Source: Pisolithus tinctorius
Taxonomy: Eukaryota; Basidiomycota; Agaricomycetes; Boletales; Pisolithaceae
Reading direction: 5' to 3'
Assembly (NCBI GenBank): GCA_024663395.1
Contig: JANFAH010000001.1
Span: 3,906,001 to 3,970,000 of the forward strand
Length of the DNA stretch: 64,000 nucleotides
The translations under genes were made by a program, and so were the position numbers. Shown one piece after another: positions 1 to 12,100 of this stretch (positions are counted from its first letter, which is position 1; each line of letters opens with the position of its first letter). The notes below the pieces were generated by a model, which was not told where the DNA came from, searched no databases, and saw nothing but the letters and a program-made list of their open reading frames with translations.

Positions 1-2195
<2,195 letters not shown>

Positions 2196-2451
2196 GCTCC
2201 CAGCAGGTGGAGGATGGAGCTGGAGGACGGGGATGGGATGGGGATGGGGTGGATAGCTACGTCGCAGCAACTTCTAGCTTTATTACCACGCCCAAGTTCA
2301 CAGTTGGTCGTCGACAAAAACACTCAAATAAAGGGAGCCGAGTGGTCTGTGCACTACATGTATGGACCCAACAGCGAAGACATTTTGAAGGGGTTAAGGG
2401 TCGGCAATCGATAATAAGGGCAGGAAAATAAAAATCACTACTACTAACAGA

Positions 2452-2994
2452 TTACAACGCAACATTGTAATCTAGTGCCTCGACAATCCTTTTTTCTGCG
2501 TCAAGCAGCAGGCGAGACCCATAAGGGGCCGCAAGATAGACCGATGGTATATCCACGGACAAGAATATTTGTTTGCGGAACTTCTGCGCTACATAGTATC
2601 CTCCATTACACCTCTGGTTGGCTGTGAAAGCAGTACATAACATACCAAGCCGCTGTGCCATCGACAATGCAATATCCGATCCAGACGTGCGAAACAACGG
2701 CGATACTGGCCCCAACATCTGATGTGCGTCCATCACATCACACGACTGTGTCAGCAGTCGGCTGCGACGGCGTAGAATACGTACTTGGCATCCAGACGGC
2801 GGCATTGCACACGCCCAGTCTTTACACAATGATCCTGAACACGGTGCATTCTGGACGGTGTCGGGCAATTCCTCGGTGACACCCAACCAGAGCATGTACG
2901 AGTCCACCATGCCTATGACGTGAAGAGCCAGGGCCGGCAGCCCGCGTTCTGCTGGTGGAATGTACACTGCTCTTGTATTAATGGACGGAGGCAT
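2452..2994 (-). CDS. PAC4-type proteasome assembly chaperone
   Basis: Predicted fungal homologue of proteasome assembly chaperone 4 (PSMG4/Poc4 family, PF16093), a small protein that helps build the 20S alpha ring. Family-like signatures are LHVIGMVDSYMLWLGV near residue 24, DWACAMPPS near 60, SGSDIALSMAQRL, and FRKQIFLSVDIPSVYL towards the end. Two introns appear to sit inside the open frame: one starting gtacgtattc after the CAMPPSGCQ codons, and one from gtatgttatg to gtag just before AQKFRKQIF. The spliced protein would be about 140 residues, the usual size of this family. It lies downstream of and parallel to the kinase gene, with ~255 bp between. Family assignment is from memory of the profile; the exact exon edges are uncertain. 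Confidence 0.75.
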   Translation of the reverse strand: MPPSINTRAVYIPPAERGLPALALHVIGMVDSYMLWLGVTEELPDTVQNAPCSGSLCKDWACAMPPSGCQVRILRRRSRLLTQSCDVMDAHQMLGPVSPLFRTSGSDIALSMAQRLGMLCTAFTANQRCNGGYYVAQKFRKQIFLSVDIPSVYLAAPYGSRLLLDAEKRIVEALDYNVAL

Positions 2995-3106
2995 GCTGTC
3001 TGGGACAAGTTGCTACTCCCTTACATAATAACATAAATGACGCAGGGGGGTTCGAATTTCGAACCTCCTAACAGCACCTCCTAGCATCATCCAGCAACCA
3101 TAGGCA
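2995..3106. promoter_or_regulatory. Short divergent promoter region
   Basis: Only 112 bp separate the ATG of the PAC4-like gene (minus) from the ATG of the GRF zinc-finger gene (plus), so the two probably share a bidirectional promoter. No clear TATA element is visible. The downstream segmental duplication does not include this stretch, so its second copy lacks the promoter. Confidence 0.5.
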
Positions 3107-4416
3107 ATGCAGACAAGTCCCGGACGGCGTGCTCCAACCTGTGTACACGGTGCAGTCAAAAGAACCAGTCACACAGTGCGAAATCCAAATCGGTATGCTG
3201 TCCTATGACATCACGAACTGCATCTGAAGCGCCCTTTGTCCATAGCGACTTCTGGTGTTGCAGTCTTCCCCGAGATCGCAAAGAGAGGTGCGATTACTTC
3301 GGTAAGTTTGGTCTATCACACCATTGGCTATAATTGACGCATGTTTTCATAGTGTGGGCAGATGAGGCGTCAGTTGCCCCAAGTAGTACCCCATCAACCA
3401 TACAGCATCCTTCTCAGAGTCCGAACTCCAAACGTTTCCTGGACATTCAAAAAGGATTACAAGAAAGGCCTGGAAACCGCATTGACACTGTTGATCATGA
3501 GTCCTCTTCAACTGATGAGGAATCATCTGTACCGCAAGCTCCACCCCTATTCTTAACAGGTCCAAGCTCCTCTATAATCCAGGAACGAGAACTTCCATCT
3601 TCTTCACAACAACCCGTGCCGCGTCGCAGCCTCCTCGGCTTGGATAGTCCCGTCATGGCCCCGGCAGAGTTCGCAGCTGTGCCAGCTAGTCCTCCCAGTC
3701 AAAATCAGTCTTCAGGTGGTGGAAGTTCTATGCTCCTAACACCACCCACGACTGTCCCCCGCTCGGCCAATGGATTCGTTTCTGTTGACGCCGAAGAGCC
3801 CGCCAGCCCAACGCTGAACAAAGGCAAAGGGCGTGCCGTCGTCAATAGCATGGGTGGTTCCGTCGAAAACGAAGTTAGTGGTCACTCTCTTAATAACGGT
3901 GTACAATCTAGATTGACCTGATCCTCGATATGGTCTCCGTTATATTACGATCGGACTCAGGAAAACCCTTTTCTTGAGAGACCACCTGCGTTCAATGTCG
4001 CTCTTCGGGCTGACTCTACTCCAAACCTGCTAAAATTCCTGCCGGCCTCCAGTTCCGGCAGCCCCTCCCGCGGCGAACAGATCATGACCGTGTTCAATCG
4101 AGTGAAACTAGCTGAAGAAGACCTACACACGAATATAATGCAATTGCAAGAGTTGGGAGCCGTGGATTATCTTCTAAAGACTGAAAGACAGAAGAATTCC
4201 TTCAGAATCGGTAACGATGCCAAGGCCGATCGCATTGCAGAACTAACGGCTGAAGTGAATGCCCTGAAGAGAGAAGTCCAAGAGTGAGTCAATCAATGTG
4301 TTTAGATCTTGCGGACAGTCAATAATACCATATCCTTGTGTTCTCTGGGCCGCAGGTTAAAAAAGAGCAACCATGAGAAAGACCAGCAAATAGATTCGTT
4401 GCTGAATGGCTGGTAG
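3107..4416 (+). CDS. GRF zinc-finger protein with C-terminal coiled coil (intact copy)
   Basis: Five exons can be joined. Exon 1 (3107-3192) begins MQTSPGRRAPTCVHG; exon 2 (3230-3301) follows a 37 nt intron; exon 3 starts at 3353; exon 4 starts at 3961; the last exon starts at the GTTAAAAAAG acceptor and ends with TAG at 4414-4416. Together the first three give C-x-H..NPNRPF..FWCCSLP..RCDYFVWADE, which fits the GRF zinc finger, a small Zn fold that binds single-stranded DNA or RNA in topoisomerase III, APE2 and NEIL3-type proteins. A Ser/Pro-rich linker follows, then a helical tail (ELTAEVNALKREVQEL and on) with coiled-coil spacing. No enzyme domain is seen, so it is probably a nucleic-acid adaptor. 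The exon 3 donor is uncertain: gttagt near 3872 keeps frame. Such GRF/coiled-coil proteins are common in Agaricomycetes and often lie near repeats. Confidence 0.7.
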
Positions 4417-6480
4417 TCTGCGAACACTTCATCCTTCATACATCAGGGGGACAGGGAATGGCACAATCACTGTCACGATCAGTCAGTGACAGATTTAAAC
4501 CATCTATTCGCTTACTGATGTAGGCTGGCCACGATTGTAATATTGTATCCTCTTAGCTTGGTGTAGTTTACTTTTTAGGTTATAAGTTTGTATGCTGGTT
4601 GTGGGACCCCATCTTTCCTTCCTCGTGCCCTCTAATTTCGAGCGCATACCGTATTTTTATACGTCGAGGCTCTGGTTTTAATGCTTGTCATGTCATGTCT
4701 CCTGGTGCATCTTAGCGCTGCTTCGTGCGCGCCGTACTATTTAGCTTATAGAAAACGCGTTTTATGTTGGGGTGCCCTGCAGCGAGCTATCGAACTCACG
4801 GGCTCTATGTACGATCTACAAGCATGTGTACACATCTCATACAGTACTGTACCTGTAGTCAATTTATCGTGCAATCTTTGGCTGCCGACCATCCGCCCTG
4901 CCGAGCACTAAGCCGCCTTGCTTGAAGGGGCGCACATAGCTATAGCTCGAGTGGTCGGAACTTCTTTGGCAGATCTAGCCTGCCTACGATCGGCGGACAT
5001 AGTCGTCACCGCTCCTACGTTCGATATGAAGTTGTCCAAGACTTTGTTGAGCAATGGGTCAAACCATTGGATTGATAGGTTCGCACTTAGGCACCGATGG
5101 TCGAGGTGTTGGATGACATTCTCTGTGTCGACGAACGTGCGATTAGAGAGGCTGGACAACTGGTGCATGCTGCATGCTATGCACGTTAGAACGGTAGGAA
5201 TGCGGCAGCTCCTTTAGAGCCCCATTGGAACCGATGTCTGACGAGCTGAGGAGGCCGAGTACATAGGGTATTTCGGGACCAGGACGTCATGCTGCCGCTC
5301 ATGGACATGGAGACTACCAACGGCAAGGGCGAAGCATTGTTAGTAAGTCCACAAAAAAGGCTGAACCTTACCAGACCTACCCAGTTACGGTCAATTGCAC
5401 CCCTGCATTTTTGCACACGACTGTCATTGAAAACCCTGATTGTTGGCACCACCAAGGTTAGTGCTGATGCAAGGCAATTTCGGTTTGACCTCTTTAGTTC
5501 TGCTTGGGAGGACCGAGAGGGAATTTCGGTTACTATGGGTTTTGGCAGCATCTCGCCAGTCATGACTTTACACCGTGCCGCAGTCCTGATCCTAGATCTC
5601 TCAGAGCAAACGTGCACAACAAGAAAAAAAAGTTAATAACCTTCGCTCGGCGTAAGGAGCACAGGCCGCCGCGTCGGAGAACACCGAGCTGTGTCACGGT
5701 AGCTTCCATTCCACGGGGTTCAGCCAAATGATATTAAGGATAGGCTATCTTCCGATTCTGGTGGCAGGAATGGGAACTTATTATTATTGAATATTCTTCC
5801 CATCCGCCTCCCGCCCTTGAATACTATCAGAGAATGGAGGTAGATGGGGAGGGGGGTCGATCTGGGTCGATCGCACAGCATGACAATTAGGGGCCAAGCA
5901 AGCCATCACGGCGTAGGGGGGGATATCTGATCGCAACATTCGACTCGTACCAATACGGTCGCTGCGGGGTATGGGAGCTAGTTGGGAATTGTGTAGGCTG
6001 CCAGGGCGGGAGGAAATGCTTCCGCCGGCCGGCAATCGACTGGTCCGTAAATTTGGCCAAGAAACAATCTATCTCAGGCCAGCGCGACATACACGGAACT
6101 GATTAGCAAGGGGAGATCGCTGAAGGATCACGAGAGAGAAACCCTACTAACCTAGCCGTCTTAGAAGGGGGGAGAGCGGCAAAATCCAGTCAATAGCTGT
6201 ATGGAGTGCCACGGGTCGCGGATCCAAAATCCAGGGTCATCATATCTGAACCTATGCTTATCGTGTACACCATGTGGCAGCAAAATTAGGTCGGCATCCA
6301 GTTTACGGTGAGGTCCATATTTGCTCACCTTACTCCTAGCGATAACAAAGATTGCCCGCCTCGAGGCTTTATTTCGAACAACGAGTGTTCCTTGCGTGGG
6401 AAGCGGCTTATATGAATACACGCTGGTCAACGCGGAGTGTACTAGCAACATCCGTGAGGCTCACGATATGCTCAGATTGC
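3199..6480 (+). repeat. Segmental duplication, copy 1 (continuous)
   Basis: This ~3.3 kb segment, starting in intron 1 of the GRF gene (tcctatgacatcacgaac), is present a second time in the same orientation at 24699-25411 plus 39446-41975. Similarity covers the GRF exons 2-5, the 3' region, and unannotated sequence up to about 6480 (ctggtcaacgc...ccgtgaggc). Copy 2 has diverged by many substitutions and small indels, so the duplication is not recent. Copy 1 gives the uninterrupted target site for the Helitron that splits copy 2. Confidence 0.85.
4417..6480. other. Non-genic remainder of the duplicated segment
   Basis: No gene can be supported here. Two short frames persist in both copies: a minus-strand one around 4908-5168 (SLSNRTFVDTENV, SNVGAVTTMSADRR; partner near 40379-40621) and a plus-strand one around 5420-5620 (WQHLASHDFT, SLRANV; partner near 40750-40990). 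In each copy the frames are broken differently, so these look like remnants of an old gene carried along with the GRF gene rather than active coding sequence. Confidence 0.45.
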
Positions 6481-6500
6481 AATGTGATGGATGATATTGA

Positions 6501-6557
6501 GGGAAGGTCATAAAGGAGCGTCTGTGAATTTGCACCCGAGTTGAGTACCGAGGAAAT
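6501..6557. repeat. Stray fragment of the 43.1-44.8 kb gene
   Basis: The stretch beginning ggaaggtcataaaggagcg matches, with some mismatches, about 44667-44724, which is exon 1 of the conserved gene on the minus strand. It abuts the DysF-like remnant directly downstream, so two unrelated gene pieces are joined here. This suggests repair-mediated or transposon-mediated capture. Confidence 0.6.
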
Positions 6558-6563
6558 AAGGAT

Positions 6564-7007
6564 GTGAGTGAAGGCGCAGCTGGGGCAGCGGTACGTGGCA
6601 AGAATTCACGCAGACAAGCTGGACCGAGCGACGGTCCTCAATGTGATAACGCTGGGGGACAGCACGTCGATGACCTATCTGCCACTGCTGGTGCAGAGGT
6701 CGACATTGTGACGGATCCTGAAGGTTGGGTGTACGCAGGTAACGTATGGGAAGGATCGAATAGTCGAGGTGGGATTGGGAAGTACACGCGCTACCGTAGG
6801 TGGACATGCATCGCCAGGTTGACGGAGACCGTGAAGACGCTAGTAGGTCCCACAGACGTGGGGGTCATATCCATGTGCCTTGGTTTCGGTGCCAAGGTCG
6901 AGTTTCCAAAGACGTACGACGCGATCCTGACTGCCTCTGAAGGCGTGATTTGCGCTCCCTTTGGCATGCCTGACGACATGGGCTGTATCTCAGACTGTGG
7001 TTGCTAA
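6564..7007 (+). pseudogene. DysF/peroxin (Pex24-like) domain fragment
   Basis: An open frame of 147 codons holds DPEGWVYAGNVWEG followed by KYTRYRRWTCIARL. This resembles the C-terminal part of the DysF module found in fungal Pex24/Pex30-type peroxisomal membrane proteins (GW.Y...W, then an R-R-R-W-x-R-type motif). Nothing else of a peroxin is present: no membrane segments before it, and the frame ends soon after the motif. The first codons are joined to an unrelated gene fragment. I read it as a captured, non-functional piece. The domain call is moderate because only about 45 residues match. Confidence 0.5.
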
Positions 7008-7211
7008 ATGTAGCTTGCAAGGGTGCGCCGCGCTCCCTTTTACTAGCCCCGCGAGGGGAACATTCAGAAAGTGGCTGCCTATTTGGGAGATGGCCAGTGA
7101 TCTCAGTCAGACCCTATCTGCCATGTGTAACTTGGAGCACCTTCTATGGCAGAGCGGAGGCGAGGTTTGTTACATAAACCACTTCCCTCGAGAGCGTATC
7201 CTCCGGAGGAG

Positions 7212-8545
7212 AGCGCTATGGAAAGCCAGACAACCGCGCTTCCGTACGGCCGAAAGTTGGGACTTTTTCCGGCGGTCACGTGGACATGCGGCATGTACTT
7301 TCGAGGTTACGAAGTACCGTCGGTTAGGAGGACACCGGACACTGCAGTCATGCAGTTCGTTCGGTCGTAGGTCACACGGTCACACATTCATGCAGTCCGA
7401 AGGTCTGTTCGGTCGTAGGTCACGTAGCCATACAGTAGCGGGATCAAATGTATCATAGCACAGACGAAGCACATTCGAAAACAAAAAGGCATATTGGCAA
7501 TAACCCCCCACAACAGGCTATGGAGAGCATGCAAGTATACTTAGCTCCAGTCATCCTCATTATCAACCCCCCTACCATTCCCTGTCCTCCTGATGCATCA
7601 ATATACTAGTAGTGCAGATCTGAGATCCACCCACTCCCCCCCTCCCCTTGGGAGTTTCTCCTTCCCACTCCTCCGCATTTTATGTAATTACATAAGCATA
7701 AAAAAGCGCAGCCACCACTACTCCCAAAACATGTCCTCATTTGGCATGTGCCTGATCTCCAACATTCCCACACACTGCCCTCATTGCCCCAGCTTCCCCT
7801 CCCTTCCTGGGCTCTGTCCCTGCCCTGTGGGCATTGTATATGATAGTTAGATGTACTATAAGTGTATTAGACCATAAGTGAATGATTTTCTGCCCATCCT
7901 AATTGACCTAAATGATTGCAAAGTGTGATAGGGGGAAAAACAGAAAGAGCAAATGCTTTTTTGATATATTGGAAATATCTATCCATTTATTGTGTCCCCT
8001 TGAAGGGGCCATGTGTCCCTACAACACATCAAAATTTGATAGGCTGGGACAGGGTGCTTCAAGAGTAGTGGCACAATTGCCTCCTCCCTGTGTTACACCC
8101 TGAAAATATTTTTCTGGGCTTTTTGGCACTGGTAATGTAATCTGACATGGTTTAGTGGTCATAATAAGTGTATTCACATGTAATTTGATCACACATGCAG
8201 TGTCTGAAAGGCTCTGAAAAGCTGGGGAGTATCTTGAGGGCTAAAACAAAAAAAGTGTTCACATTTTTGATATATTTGACATGGGCACTTAAAAAAGGAA
8301 TTCACTTGGAGGATGGTTCTGTACCTACAACATATCAACAGCTTGTTATGTGGGGCAGAAACCTTGAGGTGTTGTGCCATGATCTCTTCCTGCTGGTATT
8401 TAGGGGTTTCAACAAGTTCTAGGCTGTTTACACCCTTGGCAGCAGTTTTTGGCCATTCCCACGGTCTTTAGATGTAGTTTATGTGTACGTGAGAATAGGT
8501 CATATAGATGCCGTCCTCAGGGCGAGGCTCGTGCCAATTCCAAAA
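7212..8545 (+). repeat. Left terminal inverted repeat of KDZ element
   Basis: Matches the reverse complement of 19672-21760 minus the foldback insertion. Shared landmarks from outside to inside are tccgtacggccgaaagttgg, the GTTCGGTCGTAGGTC repeats, an AT-rich middle (catataagcataa-type sequence near 7690), ggtatttaggggtttca near 8397, and cacataaactacatct (reverse strand) near 8470-8490. The arms have diverged by many substitutions and small indels, so the copy is not freshly moved. No gene is seen in the arm. Confidence 0.8.
7359..7421 (+). repeat. Subterminal 15-mer repeats, left end
   Basis: GTTCGGTCGTAGGTC occurs at 7359-7373 and again at 7407-7421, 48 bp apart. The right end has three copies in the opposite orientation. 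Short repeats clustered just inside the terminus are typical transposase binding sites. Confidence 0.7.
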
Positions 8546-8611
8546 ATAGTTGTGTCATCTACGGGCCTCCAATGCCATAATGAATTCCCTAGATACTTTA
8601 TGTAAGGCAAC

Positions 8612-8797
8612 ATCTGCTAACCTTCGTGAGTCGCTCGTAAGAGCCACTGGCGGCGGTCCACCATAGTAGACTGACGTTTCCGAGAGGCTATGCTGAGGGT
8701 CTTGCCTCCACAAACCTTCGCGAGTAGCTCTTAAGAGCCACTGGCAGCGGTCCACTGGAGTAGACTGACGTTGCCGAGAGGCTGCACTGAGGGTCTC
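8612..8797. repeat. Two-copy tandem repeat, ~95 bp unit
   Basis: The unit at ~8617-8703 (aaccttcgtgagtcgctcg...ctgagggtcttgcc) recurs at ~8712-8797 (aaccttcgcgagtagctct...ctgagggtctcgct) with about ten substitutions. It lies just inside the left arm of the KDZ element, 3' to the long minus-strand gene. No coding potential is seen. Confidence 0.75.
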
Positions 8798-9100
8798 GCT
8801 GGAGTTTTTTTCGTGTTCAAACCATATGTTTTTTTGTTCTTTGTGGCAGTCATCCCATACAATATGTTTTTTTCAGTTAGTTTTGACCTTGGTCACATGA
8901 GAACGATTCGCAGGGCATAAACTAATTGTATTGGAGGTATACAGAACACGATGTGTATCGACGACCAATACGTACTGTGCACGAGATCTCAGAAGCATAT
9001 GGTAAAAAAATTTTAAAGTTTTCTCTCGAGAACGGTAAGGAAGATGTACGCAAATGGCAACATATAAGCTCGGAACACACCCAGAGGCTAGAACGGCAGA

Positions 9101-12100
9101 CTACTCGGCAGCGGACTCAGACTTTGTGGTGTCGCCAGGACGTGGCGGAAGAGGAGTAGCGCCAACAGCAACTTCTGGGACAGTGCCAGTCCGGCCGACG
9201 GGAGCGGGGTCATGGCGGAAGTGAGAATCCTCATACCCTCCCCCGCCGAAGTAGTAATCTGGCGCGTGAGCGAGAGCGACGTGCTGAATGTTGTAGTTGG
9301 GACGTCCCGCGTTACTAGTCTGTTGCTGCGGCATGGCTGATGGCGCGCCCTCCATGTACGATCCGTAAGATGGACGGCCAGGTGGTGGGTATGGGGGAGG
9401 ATAGGGAACTGCTGGATGGTTGTACCATCCTCCACGCATGACGGTGTTGTAATCGTAAGGTACCCCCGGCATCTGCCACGGTGGGATACCTGGCCCAGGG
9501 AGCCGCTCGGTGAAAGTATGTTGCTGCGATAGATGATTGAACTGCGTAGCGTGGAGAGGGTGAGGTACATTGTAAGCGATATGTGGGCCACCAGGGCCCA
9601 AGGTCGAACTCGAACGCGCGCCATGAATGGAATGTGGACCGGTTTGCCGAGCGTTGTCAACCTCACTTTCCGTCGTAGGTAGACGTCCTTCCTCGGCTGC
9701 ACAGAGCCTAGCAGATGCGGTATGCGAGACTTCATTGGATGTACTGGGAATATCCGGCTTGTCTGGGAACACACGAAGCTGAAGGTTGAACGGCTCTTGG
9801 TCGCTACCTAAGTGGGCTTTACCTTGCACAAGACGCGGTGCCGGGCGCTTGGCATGTGTTGTCGGAGACCCTTGTCCGGTGGCAGGGCCACTAGTATAGC
9901 CTGAGAAGAACCCTCCATCTGGCCCATCATCCTCACCGACGAAGAGATCAGCAGCGGCACGAGTGACAGGGGTGGAGGGAGCTAGCCAGGACAATAAGTG
10001 GTCATTAGCAGCGTGCACGTAATGTTGAAAGTGACGGAGCTTACCTGCGTTCGGTTTCGCGTCAGATTCGTTGAGTACTTGTGCGGCCTCAGGGACTGAA
10101 GTGGACGTGACATTGGAAATGGTAGAAGTATCCGATGCTTCATCGGGGCCGGGGATCACGGAAACGGGGACAGAAGTGTTGCGCAGAATGCCGGGAGTCT
10201 CACGGGAATCGGTGATGTTAGAAATGGAAATGCCGCACATAACTCCGGGAGCATCGGAGCCAGCGGCGACGACCGACGTAAGGTTTGCAGTGTCAGCAGA
10301 CACCTTGCCAGAGTCTGATGCGGTAGATTCAAGAGTTTTCTGTGCAGAACCGGTGGCGACAATGCGACGAGTGGTGTCTGAAGCAATAGCAGGGACAAGC
10401 GCCTTCACGATATTGGTAGTCCCCTTGCGAGGCTCTGGAACGTTAAGTCGAGCGCTTTCGGTGACGATACGATCAGTGAGATCTGACATAACGGGAGGGA
10501 CGAACTTCTTCGTAGTGCTGGTGGAACCCTTGCGAGGCTCCAGAACGTCAGATCGAATACTCTGCTCCGCCATACCATCCACTTGACCACCGTCCGATGA
10601 AACGTACATCGGCGACGATGGAATACGACAGCCGGCCTTGCTACTCTTCAAAACTTTCGACGTCCTCGCCTTGCTTTGCTTAGATGTCTTTACTTTGCGC
10701 TTGCGGGAAAGCGGTTCTTGCTCATAGTCAGACATATCCGCAACATGCCTCGCCTTGCTGGCAGCCTCACCATCTTCCATCTCAACATCACTGGCTACAC
10801 TGTCGTCGTCCTGGGCATCCGCGGGATGAAAGTCGTCACCAGAGGACTCGGACTGAGATTGCGAACTACTTGAGAGGCTTATGACTTCAGAAGCTCCAGC
10901 AGCTTTCGACTTCGAAGATCGTTGAGGAGCACCGAGTGCCTTTGGCCGAGAGCCGGTGCTGGAACTAGGCTTCTTGTCCGCGGAGACCTCTTCAACGCCG
11001 TCAGAATTCCCCGATCCTTCCGTCTCGTCAACTTCAAACCGAGCTCTCTTCTTAGTCTTATTCCTCCTGACACGTGTAGCGGCGATGTTGGGCAATCGGC
11101 TGGGTCCAAGGTAATCCACGGTGGAGTTCACGAACACGCGCTTGCCCCTCGTAAGATTAGAGTCATGAGATGGCGGGGCACTAATGATGACCGGTTTCTT
11201 CGATGAAAGAAGCGCCTCTGTGACTACATTAGCATCCACTGTCACTAGAAAAATTAGGAAGGTACCTTTCAGCTTAGGGAAGCGCTGAAGATGAAGCCGG
11301 TTGGTGCTTTGGTCCTCGAGAGCGGCGACAAGCTTCGAGCAATCAGTGAGGGTTAAGTCCGAAATACCCTTCCCGTTTCCCTTCCCGCGGCGTTCCTCGC
11401 CTGGGAATATAACATCCGCCGGCCAGTTCATCAAGACCAAAGCACTGCCTGCCAAATGATTGAGGAGTGACTTCCATGGGAACAATTTTTGTGACGCCCA
11501 TTTGAAACCAAAACTCTCTAAATGACGTGTTAAATGGCATCGCACAGGGAATGTGAAAGGCCTACCGATATGCTTTCTGAGGAGTTGCTTAACGCGCTCG
11601 TGATCCGAACGAATAAATTCGACTTCATCGTCGTTATTGGACTTGTCGTTCTTTTCATTAACGGGCCGTTGCTTTCCTTTCTCAGCAACAACCTCGGTAT
11701 CCATGGTAACGGCACGTTGCTTTCCTTTTCCTTTCTCAACAACGACCTCGGTATCTACATCATCGGTACCCCCAAAGGCTTCAGTCACGGAGTCCAGAGA
11801 AACTTTGTTACTAAATAACATATCAGACGGCAATAGAGAAAGTAGCGACATGACTTACTATATGTGCGCCTTGAAATGCCCGATGATCTCGTGTGTATCA
11901 GCGCGGCACCGGGAAGGGAAGAACTATAAACATGAGCATTTGACATGAAAGCGCACGAAACCGGGACGTACCCCATCAGCACCCGGAGTCGTGAAAACAT
12001 GGGCAAGACCGGCATCTTGGTTGACGACCCTACCCGCCAAAATATAGCAACCCTCAAATGCATGTGATTTTGATAACGCAGCGAACTGAAACCAATCAAA

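Noticed and set aside
7600..8420. Small genes within the AT-rich KDZ arms
   Set aside because: The frames are not kept between the left and right arms, so the similarity is at DNA level only, as expected for terminal repeats.
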